Source: Bacteroidota bacterium (GTDB taxonomy: Bacteria; Bacteroidota; Bacteroidia; Cytophagales; Cyclobacteriaceae). From it: a DNA stretch of 19,272 nucleotides. This document shows positions 1-7,469 of the stretch, one piece after another. Positions within the stretch are counted from its first letter, which is position 1, and the number at the start of each line of letters is the position of its first letter. Position numbers and translations under genes: made by a program. The stretch is from assembly GCA_003242315.1 (NCBI GenBank), contig QGUY01000044.1, positions 1 through 19,272 on the forward strand. The letters run 5' to 3'. The notes under the pieces are model-generated. The model made no database searches. It saw only the letters and a list, made by a program, of their open reading frames with translations, and was not told the DNA's origin.

Positions 1-31
1 TTGTCGTGACTGTTAGATTTGTATAAAAGAC

Positions 32-559
32 ATGTTGTGGACGGCGTTTTCCGTCATTTACATTATGCATACCAGCGACCGTCGTCCGCAAAGTCTTATC
101 GCCCTTGTTCCACCCCTCAGTTACTTTGTCAGCCATCTTTTCCTTCTTATCCGTCGTCGACGCATTGCCGAGTGGAGTTTGTGGACCTTGCTGCTCGGCG
201 TCTTCGTCGTCAGCACATTAAGCCGATACGACAGGATCAGTGGAATTGATTACAGCAGGCTTCAGGTAAAGACTGATCGCGCTGCGGAGGGCAAAAAGGT
301 GCTCGTGCTTACCAACGATGTGTCATGGTACGCGGGCAATTCGCTGGCAACGCCGTTTCTCGACTGGAAACTGGCGGAACCTATCTTTACGGAGTTGGAC
401 TACTACGAGAATGTAATTGCCATCAATGAAGGCTTCAACGACCGGCCGGATATTATTATCGATCCCGATGGTCGCATGGATGCCGTCTTCGATCGTATTC
501 CGCGCCTTCGCGATATGTATCGCGAGCAGGAATCAGGACAGTATGTGGCCGTACGCTAG
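32..559 (+). CDS. Unrecognised membrane protein, probably C-terminal part
   Basis: I do not recognise this protein. The frame opens at ATG 32 and gives 175 residues. The first 65 or so contain hydrophobic stretches (about residues 1-14, 22-40 and 46-60) that look like membrane segments. A soluble tail follows, with a beta-strand-like KKVLVLTND stretch and acidic patches such as DRPDIIIDPDG. The first hydrophobic segment starts right at the ATG, there is no convincing ribosome site, and an in-frame TAG lies at 14-16. The visible part could therefore be the end of a longer multi-pass protein whose frame was broken near the window edge, or a genuinely short protein. Its stop is four bases from the stop of rpiB, so the two genes converge. 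The reading frame is likely real; the function is unknown. Confidence 0.6.
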   Translation: MLWTAFSVIYIMHTSDRRPQSLIALVPPLSYFVSHLFLLIRRRRIAEWSLWTLLLGVFVVSTLSRYDRISGIDYSRLQVKTDRAAEGKKVLVLTNDVSWYAGNSLATPFLDWKLAEPIFTELDYYENVIAINEGFNDRPDIIIDPDGRMDAVFDRIPRLRDMYREQESGQYVAVR

Positions 560-563
560 GTGC

Positions 564-1001
564 TCAGACGCAGCGCATTTTGTCTACTCTTCTTTGATGT
601 CTGCCGCCTTCGAAATCCGTAGTGAGGAAACGTTCTGACATACTCTTTGCGTCTTCTGTAGTTACAAAGCGAGCGGGAATGCAAAGGATGTTTGCGTCAT
701 TGTGAAGGCGGGCAAGCGATGCCAGTTCATCGTTCCAGCAGATCGCTGCGCGAATGTCGGCGTGCTTGTTTGCCGTGATGGCAACGCCATTGCCGCTGCC
801 GCAAAGCAGGATGCCCTTGCAGGTATCATCTTCAGATACACGCTTTGCTACAGGGTGGGCGACGTCGGGATAATCAGCCGGCGAATCAGAAAGTACGCCA
901 TAATCTTCCACTATGTACCCTTCGCTGGTAAGCCAGTCTTTAAGTGATTGCTTCATGTGGAAGCCTGCGTGGTCGCTTCCAAGAATAACTTTAGGTTTCA
1001 T
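564..1001 (-). CDS. rpiB: Ribose-5-phosphate isomerase B
   Basis: This enzyme interconverts ribose 5-phosphate and ribulose 5-phosphate in the cytosolic pentose phosphate pathway. From ATG 1001 it has 145 residues, normal for RpiB. The sequence shows GSDHAG at 8-13, the ADYPD segment near 42-46, the catalytic cysteine Cys67 in LLCGSGNG, the ring-opening histidine His100 in LHNDAN, and Arg111, Arg134 and Arg138, which fit the phosphate-binding arginines of the family. An upstream in-frame ATG at 1022 is possible, but family proteins begin close to the first strand, so 1001 is preferred. The start lies inside the 3' end of tatC (11-base overlap), suggesting coupled translation as the last gene of glyA-tatC-rpiB. 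Confidence 0.95.
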   Translation of the reverse strand: MKPKVILGSDHAGFHMKQSLKDWLTSEGYIVEDYGVLSDSPADYPDVAHPVAKRVSEDDTCKGILLCGSGNGVAITANKHADIRAAICWNDELASLARLHNDANILCIPARFVTTEDAKSMSERFLTTDFEGGRHQRRVDKMRCV

Positions 1002-1851
1002 CGGTTCTTTGTAATGCCGCATCGCGAGCCTCTTCTTCCGCCTCCTCTCTTGCTTTTGCACGCTCAACAAATCTTGCTATGAAGATGCTGAATTCGTAGA
1101 GAAGGTATAGCGGGATCGCAACGATAGTTTGACTGATTGGATCGGGAGGGGTTATAACCGCTGCAACCACAAGGATCCCCACAAGCGCATGCCTCCGAAC
1201 ACTCTTCAGCATGGCGGTGCTGATGATCCCTACCCGAGTGAGAAAATACACAACGACGGGAAGCTGGAAAAGGATTCCACTGCCCAGAACCAGCGTCGTC
1301 ACCGTTCCAACGTAAGAAATAATATCGAACTCGTTTTGGATCATGTCGCTGATCTGGTACGACGCCAGAAAGTATACTGATACCGGACACATGACGTAGT
1401 ACCCAAACGAGGTGCCAAGGAAGAACATGAAGGATATCGCTGCAACAGCGCCGCGCGAATATTTTCTTTCGTTTGCGTGCAGTCCGGGCTTGATGAATCG
1501 CCACATCTCCCAGGCGACGTAGGGAAAGGCTACGATGAGGCCGATAATAAAAGATGACGTGAGTGCCATCGTGAATTGGCCTGTCATCAGGCGACTTTGG
1601 ATTTTCATGGGAATCTCCTTCACACACATGGCTTCCTCGTAGCCGATGAGGTGACCCAGTTTACACATGGCACGAAACGTAAGGAAGTCGGTCTTGGCGG
1701 GGGCGAAAATAACATTGTCGAATATCTCACGGCTGAAGATGAAAGCAAGGACCATGAAAACAACGATCGCGACCAGCGATCGGATCACATGCCATCGCAG
1801 CTCCTCGAGGTGATCGAGGAAAGACATCTCCTTTTCATCATCCTCTTTCAT
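991..1851 (-). CDS. tatC: Sec-independent protein translocase TatC
   Basis: TatC is the inner-membrane receptor for twin-arginine signal peptides and exports folded proteins together with TatA. The protein has about 286 residues with six predicted membrane helices. The family signature FLDHLEELR is at 11-19, and the FP...E.W.F..PGL...ER segment lies before the third helix. The periplasmic loop between helices 1 and 2 is long and contains two cysteines (CKLG and MCVKE), longer than in E. coli TatC and in keeping with Bacteroidota TatC. The C-terminal tail is highly charged. An in-frame TTG at 1863 would add four residues; ATG 1851 is preferred because neither start has a clear ribosome site. 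It sits 21 bases after the glyA stop and overlaps rpiB. I see no tatA or tatB in the window. Confidence 0.95.
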   Translation of the reverse strand: MKEDDEKEMSFLDHLEELRWHVIRSLVAIVVFMVLAFIFSREIFDNVIFAPAKTDFLTFRAMCKLGHLIGYEEAMCVKEIPMKIQSRLMTGQFTMALTSSFIIGLIVAFPYVAWEMWRFIKPGLHANERKYSRGAVAAISFMFFLGTSFGYYVMCPVSVYFLASYQISDMIQNEFDIISYVGTVTTLVLGSGILFQLPVVVYFLTRVGIISTAMLKSVRRHALVGILVVAAVITPPDPISQTIVAIPLYLLYEFSIFIARFVERAKAREEAEEEARDAALQRTDET

Positions 1852-1872
1852 TGCCGCAGACAATTACGATGA

Positions 1873-3144
1873 TCACGCATACAACGGGAAACGACGCGTC
1901 AACCGAACGACTTTTTGTTTTACGTTCTTCAAATGTTTCTCGTCAGCAGGTTTTTGTAGCGCCTCATCGATCAGGTCAACAATCTTCACAACATCCTTTT
2001 CCTTCATACCACGTGTAGTCACGGCAGGTGTTCCAATGCGAATGCCGGACGTTACCATTGGTGATTGCGTGTCGAAGGGAACCATGTTTTTATTGACCGT
2101 GATCTCGGCGCGGACCAAAGCTTCCTCAGCTTGTTTGCCCGTGAGATTCTTTGACCGGAGGTCGATAAGCATAAGGTGATTGTCAGTGCCTCCGGAAATG
2201 ACCTTGTAGCCGCGTTCTACAAACGCCTTGGCCATTGCCTTTGCATTCCGCACTACCTGCACAACGTAGTCCATGTATTCATCGGACAGTGCTTCGTGGA
2301 AGGCTACTGCCTTGCCGGCGATGACATGCTCAAGTGGTCCACCTTGAGTTCCGGGAAATACGCCTGAGTCGAGTATCGAGGTTATTTTCCGAAGCTCACC
2401 TTTGGGAGTTTTCAATCCCCACGGGTTATCGAAATTCTTTCCTACCATGATCATACCACCGCGAGGACCACGCAGTGTTTTGTGCGTGGTTGTTGTAACG
2501 ATGTGGCAGTATTCCATGGGGTCATTGAGCAGGCCGCGCGCAATCAATCCCGCGGGGTGAGCGATGTCTGCCATCAGGAGCGCACCAACGCGATCGGCTG
2601 CTTCGCGCAGTTTTTTGTAATCCCAATCACGGCTGTATGCCGACGCACCGCATATGATGAGTTTGGGTTTTTCGCGTTCCGCAATTTCAATCACACGGTC
2701 GAAGTCGATCATCCCGGTCTCTTCCTCGACGCCATAAAAGACGGGTTGATATAATTTGCCGGAAAAGTTTACAGGAGAACCATGGGTGAGGTGTCCGCCA
2801 TGGGAAAGATCGAATCCCAAAATCTTGTCACCGGGTTTCAGGCACGCCAGCATGACCGCGGCGTTGGCCTGCGCTCCCGAGTGCGGTTGCACATTTGCCC
2901 AGGCTGCACCGAATAGTTTACACGCCCTGTCGATAGCAAGCTGTTCAATTTCATCCACCACCTGGCATCCGCCGTAATATCGCTTTCCAGGAAGACCTTC
3001 AGCATATTTGTTGGTGAGCACAGAACCCATGGCCTTCATCACCTGAGGTGAAGTGAAGTTCTCAGAGGCGATCAATTCGATGCCGTCCTGTTGACGTTTC
3101 TTTTCTTTTGCAATGAGGTCAAAAACAACTTTGTCGCGTTTCAT
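1873..3144 (-). CDS. glyA: Serine hydroxymethyltransferase
   Basis: This PLP enzyme converts serine and tetrahydrofolate to glycine and 5,10-methylenetetrahydrofolate, the main source of one-carbon units. At 423 residues it is full length for the bacterial family. Visible features are the IELIASENF N-terminal signature at 22-30, the NKYAEGLPGKRYYGG substrate region at 45-59, the cofactor-binding Asp193 and His196 in MADIAHPAG, and the Schiff-base lysine Lys222 in TTTTHKTLRGPRGG. The start is ATG 3144. It heads the operon glyA-tatC-rpiB, and a Bacteroidota-type -7 box lies about 58 bases upstream. It shares PLP dependence with the product of the neighbouring pdxJ, which makes the B6 cofactor. 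Confidence 0.97.
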   Translation of the reverse strand: MKRDKVVFDLIAKEKKRQQDGIELIASENFTSPQVMKAMGSVLTNKYAEGLPGKRYYGGCQVVDEIEQLAIDRACKLFGAAWANVQPHSGAQANAAVMLACLKPGDKILGFDLSHGGHLTHGSPVNFSGKLYQPVFYGVEEETGMIDFDRVIEIAEREKPKLIICGASAYSRDWDYKKLREAADRVGALLMADIAHPAGLIARGLLNDPMEYCHIVTTTTHKTLRGPRGGMIMVGKNFDNPWGLKTPKGELRKITSILDSGVFPGTQGGPLEHVIAGKAVAFHEALSDEYMDYVVQVVRNAKAMAKAFVERGYKVISGGTDNHLMLIDLRSKNLTGKQAEEALVRAEITVNKNMVPFDTQSPMVTSGIRIGTPAVTTRGMKEKDVVKIVDLIDEALQKPADEKHLKNVKQKVVRLTRRFPLYA

Positions 3145-3201
3145 TGAGAAGTATAATTAAGCGGATGCAGGAATTTTCCAGGGCGTGGTTTGAACCGGCC
3201 G

Positions 3202-3209
3202 CAAAAATA
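3202..3209 (-). promoter_or_regulatory. Candidate -7 promoter box for glyA
   Basis: On the minus strand this reads TATTTTTG, an exact match to the Bacteroidota sigma-A -7 consensus TAnnTTTG. A weak -33-like TTAG lies 20 bases upstream. A short palindrome-like GGTTCAAACC lies just downstream, near the expected transcript start. The gap between pdxJ and glyA (3145-3268) holds nothing else that I can recognise. Function is inferred from position and consensus only. Confidence 0.5.
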
Positions 3210-3268
3210 AGAGATGGCCAAGACAATAGCTAAGGGTTTATCACGGGAATTACCTCGCTCAGAAAAGG

Positions 3269-3994
3269 CTAGGAGCGTGCCGTTTTGAGCGCCCGGAGAT
3301 ACAGCTGAATGGTGTTTTCGAGACCGTAGTACAGCGCGTCGCACACGAGTGCATGACCTATTGAAACCTCATCCAGCTTCGGAAGGCTGGCGGCGAGAAA
3401 CCCGAGGTTCTCAAGGTTGAGGTCGTGGCCGGCATTGATGCCAAGACCAACTTCCTGAGCGACCCGCGCGCTCTCGATGTACGGCTTGACGGCGACCTCC
3501 TTGTTGACGGTAAATTCGCGGGCGTAAGGTTCCGTGTAAAGTTCGATGCGGTCTGCGCCCGCCCGCGCGGCACCTTCAACCATGCGGGGAACCGGATCGA
3601 CAAAGACAGATACGCGAACACCTAAGCCATGGATTTCAGCGATAACATCCTTCAGGAATGATGCGTGCTGCAGTGTGTCCCACCCGCTGTTGGAGGTAAT
3701 GGCATTCGGCGGATCCGGAACCAGTGTCGCCTGAGCAGGAGTCGTTTCACGGATAATGCGCAGATAGCGCTCATCCGGATAGCCTTCAATATTGAACTCC
3801 GTAGTTACGATGTCCTTCAAGGCTATTGCATCGGCATAGCGGATGTGACGTTCGTCGGGCCGGGGGTGTATTGTAATGCCCTCGGCACCAAATTTTTCGC
3901 AGTCGGCAGCCACCTTCAGCACGTCGGGATTATTCCCGCCGCGCGAGTTCCGGAGTGTGGCAAATTTGTTAATATTGATGCTAAGACGTGTCAA
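3269..3994 (-). CDS. pdxJ: Pyridoxine 5'-phosphate synthase PdxJ
   Basis: PdxJ condenses 3-amino-2-oxopropyl phosphate with 1-deoxyxylulose 5-phosphate to form pyridoxine 5'-phosphate, closing the DXP-dependent B6 pathway. The barrel shows TRLSININK at the N terminus, then ITIHPRPDERHI, EGYP, the ELYTEPYA segment with its glutamate, GINAGHDLN with the catalytic histidine, and SIGHALV near the end. No ATG start exists here. TTG 3994 gives 241 residues beginning MTRLSININK, exactly where family members usually begin. A longer frame from TTG 4018 is possible, but that codon sits inside a candidate -7 promoter box, so it is unlikely to be in the transcript. The gene is divergent from the yqeY-like gene across roughly 45 bases. 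Confidence 0.95.
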   Translation of the reverse strand: MTRLSININKFATLRNSRGGNNPDVLKVAADCEKFGAEGITIHPRPDERHIRYADAIALKDIVTTEFNIEGYPDERYLRIIRETTPAQATLVPDPPNAITSNSGWDTLQHASFLKDVIAEIHGLGVRVSVFVDPVPRMVEGAARAGADRIELYTEPYAREFTVNKEVAVKPYIESARVAQEVGLGINAGHDLNLENLGFLAASLPKLDEVSIGHALVCDALYYGLENTIQLYLRALKTARS

Positions 3995-4015
3995 GTGGAG
4001 AGGATTTATTGATTC

Positions 4016-4023
4016 CAAAGGTA
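4016..4023 (-). promoter_or_regulatory. Candidate -7 promoter box for pdxJ
   Basis: On the minus strand this reads TACCTTTG, an exact TAnnTTTG match. It lies about 22 bases upstream of TTG 3994, so the leader would be very short. The last three bases of the box are the alternative TTG at 4018, which argues against that start. I see no good -33 element at the expected distance. Confidence 0.5.
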
Positions 4024-4039
4024 CAACAGAAAAATTGAT

Positions 4040-4492
4040 ATGAGCTTAAAGGAACAGATTGATGCCGATATCAAAAAGGCTATGCTGGCGAAGAACAAAG
4101 AAGAACTTGAGGCGCTGCGCAGCATCAAGTCTCTGATCCTGCTCGCTGAAACCGAAAAGGGGAGTACCGGTGAACTCACCGCTGACGCGGAAGCAAAGCT
4201 GTTGATGAAGGCCGCAAAGCAGCGCAGGGAATCGGCCGATATCTTCCTTGCTCAATCACGCAAAGACCTGGCTGATCGCGAACTGTTCCAGCTTGAAATT
4301 ATCAACAGGTACCTGCCGCAGCAGCTTTCCGAAGCCGAACTGCGCAAGGAGCTTGAACGAATCATTGGCGAAGTAGGAGCGTCCGGTCCGAAGGACATGG
4401 GCAAGGTTATGGGTGTTGCCACAAAGCAGCTGGCGGGCAAGGCCGAAGGCAAGATGATTTCCGCGATTGTGAAGGAATTGCTTTCCGCTTGA
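4040..4492 (+). CDS. GatB/YqeY domain-containing protein
   Basis: This 150-residue protein matches stand-alone YqeY proteins, which are related to the C-terminal tRNA-binding domain of the amidotransferase subunit GatB; their exact role is not settled. Family features are the SLKEQIDADIKKAM opening, EALRSIKSLIL, the KQRRESADIF segment with its basic pair near residue 61, RYLPQQLSEAEL near 88-99, and the final KDMGKVMGVATKQLAGKAEG segment. It is almost entirely helical and cytosolic, with no signal peptide. ATG 4040 lies close to the divergent pdxJ start. The stop overlaps the TTG start of the cvpA-like gene as TTGA, so the two are probably translated together. Confidence 0.93.
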   Translation: MSLKEQIDADIKKAMLAKNKEELEALRSIKSLILLAETEKGSTGELTADAEAKLLMKAAKQRRESADIFLAQSRKDLADRELFQLEIINRYLPQQLSEAELRKELERIIGEVGASGPKDMGKVMGVATKQLAGKAEGKMISAIVKELLSA

Positions 4493-4983
4493 GCTGGCCG
4501 GATATCATACTGGGTATTATCATCCTGTCCGGTGCTATCAACGGCTACCGGGAAGGTTTCCTGATGACCGCCGTCTCGCTGGTGGCGATCGTCCTGGGCA
4601 TTCTTGGTGGTTTTGCATTGCTCGGAAAAGCCATGCTGATGCTGGATTCGAATTTCCAGATCGATCAAAGCGTTCTGCCCTACATTGCCTTTGCCGTAGT
4701 GTTTGTACTGATTGTGGTGCTCGTATCCTGGATAGGCCGCCTGCTGCGGGATCTGGTTCAGCATACTTTTCTTGGAGGGGTTGATCAGGCCGTAGGTGCC
4801 ATTGTCGGCATGGTGAAAACGACCTTTATGCTTAGCGTGACGCTGTGGATCTTTGAGGCCCTGAAAATTGATGTTGCTGATTGGTTTGCCTCGTCCTATT
4901 TGTATGGTATTATTGAAGGATTTGCGCCTCTGGTGGCGAGTTGGATTGGCAAGTTAGTACCCGCTTTCCGAGGCATCTTTTAG
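4489..4983 (+). CDS. CvpA family inner-membrane protein
   Basis: This 164-residue protein has four hydrophobic segments (about 5-25, 27-48, 63-85 and 100-120) and the CvpA signature: an N-terminal DIILGIIILSGAINGYREGF segment and an LGGVDQAVGAIVGMVK segment near 95-110. CvpA proteins are small membrane proteins named for their need in colicin V production; in other bacteria they are tied to envelope integrity, but the molecular role is unclear. The start is TTG 4489, overlapping the previous stop as TTGA; no ATG fits, and the protein begins MSWPDIIL as is typical for the family. Co-transcription with the yqeY-like gene is very likely. Confidence 0.9.
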   Translation: MSWPDIILGIIILSGAINGYREGFLMTAVSLVAIVLGILGGFALLGKAMLMLDSNFQIDQSVLPYIAFAVVFVLIVVLVSWIGRLLRDLVQHTFLGGVDQAVGAIVGMVKTTFMLSVTLWIFEALKIDVADWFASSYLYGIIEGFAPLVASWIGKLVPAFRGIF

Positions 4984-5002
4984 GCGCGGCAGCGCATTTT
5001 TT
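4984..5002 (+). terminator. Weak possible terminator after the cvpA-like gene
   Basis: A GCGC-GGCA-GCGC hairpin (four-base stem, 4984-4987 with 4992-4995) is followed directly by ATTTTTT. It lies immediately after the stop. The stem is short, so this may be a weak or non-functional terminator. Confidence 0.35.
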
Positions 5003-5015
5003 GGATGGTATTTGG

Positions 5016-5024
5016 TATTTTTTG
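5016..5024 (+). promoter_or_regulatory. Weak candidate promoter upstream of the hydrolase
   Basis: The gap at 4984-5053 is very T-rich and contains TATTTTTTG, which is TAnnTTTG with one extra base in the spacer. It lies about 30 bases upstream of the hydrolase start. This is suggestive only; it would mark a new transcription unit for hydrolase-CBS-nadK. Confidence 0.25.
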
Positions 5025-5053
5025 TTTTTTTATCGGGATAACTCCGGAGAAAG

Positions 5054-5833
5054 ATGGGCCTGGTAGTCAAGGAAGCGGATCGTTTTAAGTTTGTCGATGA
5101 AGGCACTGGTCCCGCACTGGTGCTGCTGCATGGGTTGTTTGGAGCGTTGAGCAACTGGGAAGGGGTTGTTGAGAGGTTTTCCTCCAAGTTCCGGGTCGTC
5201 ATCCCCATGCTACCCATCTATGAAATGCCCATCAAGGACGCTGGCCTGGATGGCCTGACAACATTCCTGGAAGACTTCGTCGAGTTCATGAATCTCCGGG
5301 ACATCATCCTCATGGGAAATAGCCTGGGTGGCCACATTGCCCTCATGTATACACTGCGTAACGGCGACAAGGTTAAGCGGCTAATATTGACCGGCAGTTC
5401 GGGCCTTTTCGAGGACTCTATGGGTGGTTCTTACCCCAAGCGGGGAAACTATGAGTACGTAAAGGAACGCGTTGCCTACACCTTCTACAATCCCGAAGTT
5501 GCTACAAAAGAGCTTGTCGACGAAGTGTTCGAAACCACCCGGAACATTCCAAAGTGCATGCGTATTGTGGCGATCGCCAAATCAGCACAACGCAACAATC
5601 TCGCGAATGAAATCAAGGCTATTAAGGTCCCGACGCTGTTAGTTTGGGGTCTGAACGATACCATTACTCCGGCTATGGTAGCGCATGAATTTGGGCGCCT
5701 TATTCCCAATTCGGAGCTGAAATTCATTGACCAATGCAGCCACGCACCCATGATGGAACACCCCGAACGGTTTAACGAAATTGTGGAAGGATTCTTGTTA
5801 GATTTAAGCAGCAGCTCACCTACACCAACATGA
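5054..5833 (+). CDS. Alpha/beta-fold hydrolase
   Basis: This is a 259-residue alpha/beta hydrolase with no signal peptide, presumably cytosolic. It has the oxyanion-hole LLHGLFG at 24-30, the nucleophile elbow GNSLGG with Ser90, the acid residue Asp202 in VWGLNDTITP, and His230 in QCSHAPMMEHP, so the catalytic triad is complete. The substrate cannot be told from sequence; esterases, lipases and C-C bond hydrolases such as MhpC or MenH-like enzymes share this layout. ATG 5054 is preceded by GGAGAAAG, one of the few good Shine-Dalgarno-like sites in the window. The stop overlaps the start of the CBS gene as ATGA, so translation of the two is probably coupled. Confidence 0.9.
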   Translation: MGLVVKEADRFKFVDEGTGPALVLLHGLFGALSNWEGVVERFSSKFRVVIPMLPIYEMPIKDAGLDGLTTFLEDFVEFMNLRDIILMGNSLGGHIALMYTLRNGDKVKRLILTGSSGLFEDSMGGSYPKRGNYEYVKERVAYTFYNPEVATKELVDEVFETTRNIPKCMRIVAIAKSAQRNNLANEIKAIKVPTLLVWGLNDTITPAMVAHEFGRLIPNSELKFIDQCSHAPMMEHPERFNEIVEGFLLDLSSSSPTPT

Positions 5834-6495
5834 TCGCTGAAGACTTGATAAACCACATGATTCCTCCCCTGAAGGGGACGGATGACGCGCACAAGGCGAT
5901 CGTCTGGATGGAGGAATTTCGCGTGAATCACCTGCCCGTCGTCGAAGACAACAAGCTGCTGGGATTCATCTCTGAAGAAATTATTCTTGAAGCGAACGAC
6001 ATCGAGAACCAGGTCAAATCATTCAAGCTGATCGGGCAGCGATGCCACGTAGGTCTGGATGCCCATTTCTACGATATCCTCAAAGTGGCGGCGGAGAATA
6101 AACTCCAGCTTGTTGCCGTATTGAATGAAGACCAAACATACTGTGGTGTTATCACCGTGCAGGATACACTGACATCTTTTGCTCAAACCGCAGCGGTTCA
6201 GCTACCCGGGGGAATACTCGTAATTTCACTTCCGCTTGTTGACTACTCGCTTGCTGAGATCAGTCGCCTCATCGAAGAGAACCACGCGAAAGTATTAAGC
6301 AGCATTGTTAAGGAAGACCCGCTTGATCCGGGTAAGATCAGGCTTACGCTGAAGATCAATGAGCTTGACTTATCGAGGATCGTCGCCACACTAGAGCGTT
6401 TCGGGTATAAGGTCATTGGCCGTTACCAGGAAACCAAACCCATCACGAGCGAAAAAGAGCGCATAGACATGCTGCTGCGCTACCTCGATATTTAG
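5830..6495 (+). CDS. CBS-domain protein with ACT-like C-terminal domain
   Basis: This 221-residue soluble protein carries a pair of CBS motifs in about residues 1-120 (VNHLPVVEDNKLLGFISEE near 32-50, LQLVAVLNEDQTYCGVITVQD near 92-112). The last part, about 127-199, looks like an ACT-type regulatory fold: GILVISLPLVDYSLAEISRLI, then a strand, then ATLERFGYKVIGRY. CBS pairs generally bind adenine nucleotides and ACT domains bind amino acids; the ligands here are not known. This arrangement resembles AcuB-like proteins. It begins inside the hydrolase stop (ATGA) and lies 44 bases before nadK, so a role as a nucleotide sensor for that neighbourhood is possible but is only inference. Confidence 0.88.
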   Translation: MIAEDLINHMIPPLKGTDDAHKAIVWMEEFRVNHLPVVEDNKLLGFISEEIILEANDIENQVKSFKLIGQRCHVGLDAHFYDILKVAAENKLQLVAVLNEDQTYCGVITVQDTLTSFAQTAAVQLPGGILVISLPLVDYSLAEISRLIEENHAKVLSSIVKEDPLDPGKIRLTLKINELDLSRIVATLERFGYKVIGRYQETKPITSEKERIDMLLRYLDI

Positions 6496-6503
6496 TATCT
6501 TGG
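6496..6503 (+). promoter_or_regulatory. Weak candidate -7 box for nadK
   Basis: TATCTTGG directly follows the CBS stop and differs from TAnnTTTG at one position. It is about 37 bases before the nadK ATG. The gene could equally be read from the upstream transcript. Confidence 0.3.
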
Positions 6504-6539
6504 CCCAATTTTCCTTCACTCCGATCAAACATCCAGCTC

Positions 6540-7415
6540 ATGAGGATTGGTGTACATGGTAAGGACTTCACACGCCAATCAGCACCCTTTATTGAACGCA
6601 TTCTGGAGAGGCTAGCCAGAGAAAAGGTCGAGGTGCTCGTATCGTCACGCTTTCAGAAAAGTCTGCGCCTTGCTCAATTCAGAAAATTCAGATTCAAGAC
6701 TTATGAACCTGGCGATAGCCTTCGCAAGGTGGACTTGTTCTTTAGCCTCGGCGGTGATGGAACACTCCTCGAGTGCGTCACGCATGTGGGCAAGACCGGA
6801 ATACCCATCTTCGGCATCAACACGGGGCGCCTCGGATTTCTTGCGACGGTGGGTCGGGAAGAAATCGACGAGGCGATGGACATGATCTTTCAAAAGGAAT
6901 ACGACATAGATGAGCGCGTGCTGCTAAGCCTGCATTCCGATCGCGATCTGTTTGGTGGATTTGGATACGCACTTAACGACTTCACGCTTGTTCGAAAGGA
7001 CAGCTCCTCAATGATCACCGTGCACACGTTTATTGATGGGGAGTTTCTCAATTCGTATTGGGCTGACGGCATAATCGTGGCAACGCCGACAGGCTCTACC
7101 GGTTACTCGTTGAGTTGTGGAGGACCGCTCGTATTCCCGGGATCGGAATGCTTTGTTATCACACCTGTGAGTCCCCATAATCTGACGGTTCGGCCTATCG
7201 TCGTCCCCGATGCATCCGAGATCACCTTCCGGGTAGAAGGAAGGAGCAAGAAGTTTATCGTGTCGCTTGATTCCCGAATGGAGACTGTCGACGAAAGCGC
7301 GAAACTGATGGTTAAAAAGGCCAATATCAGGGTCAATCTGGTGCAATTGTGCGGTCAACATTACTTCAAAACCCTCCGGCAAAAGTTGAACTGGGGACTG
7401 GATGCGAGGAATTGA
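6540..7415 (+). CDS. nadK: NAD kinase
   Basis: NAD kinase phosphorylates NAD to NADP in the cytosol, setting the NADP(H) supply for biosynthesis. The protein has 291 residues, the usual size. It shows the GGDGT motif at 71-75 with the catalytic aspartate, NTGRLGF at 94-100, the LNDFTL segment at 145-150 (the N-E/D pair that contacts NAD), DG at 176-177, and the glycine-rich ATPTGSTGYS loop at 181-190. ATG 6540 places the first beta strand (RIGVHG) at the very start, as expected. It follows the CBS/ACT-like gene. The quinolinate enzyme NadC is also in this window but in a separate operon on the other strand. Confidence 0.97.
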   Translation: MRIGVHGKDFTRQSAPFIERILERLAREKVEVLVSSRFQKSLRLAQFRKFRFKTYEPGDSLRKVDLFFSLGGDGTLLECVTHVGKTGIPIFGINTGRLGFLATVGREEIDEAMDMIFQKEYDIDERVLLSLHSDRDLFGGFGYALNDFTLVRKDSSSMITVHTFIDGEFLNSYWADGIIVATPTGSTGYSLSCGGPLVFPGSECFVITPVSPHNLTVRPIVVPDASEITFRVEGRSKKFIVSLDSRMETVDESAKLMVKKANIRVNLVQLCGQHYFKTLRQKLNWGLDARN

Positions 7416-7424
7416 AAATTTTGC

Positions 7425-7432
7425 TAAATTTG
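7425..7432 (+). promoter_or_regulatory. Candidate -7 promoter box for the envelope block
   Basis: TAAATTTG is an exact TAnnTTTG match, 10 bases after the nadK stop and 37 bases before the first DUF6089-like start. No clear -33 element is seen. It could drive the PorG-like, uppS, bamA and ompH genes as a separate unit. Confidence 0.45.
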
Positions 7433-7469
7433 TAATTTACAGGTCATTGCGTATTCACTTTTTTTCGCT

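Noticed and set aside
1064..1627. Open frame of 187 codons on the minus strand within tatC
   Set aside because: It is a shifted-frame shadow of TatC, rich in Arg, Ser and His, with no domain.
3141..3344. Small minus-strand frame spanning the pdxJ-glyA gap
   Set aside because: Its start lies inside pdxJ in another frame, it covers the glyA promoter region, and it resembles no family.
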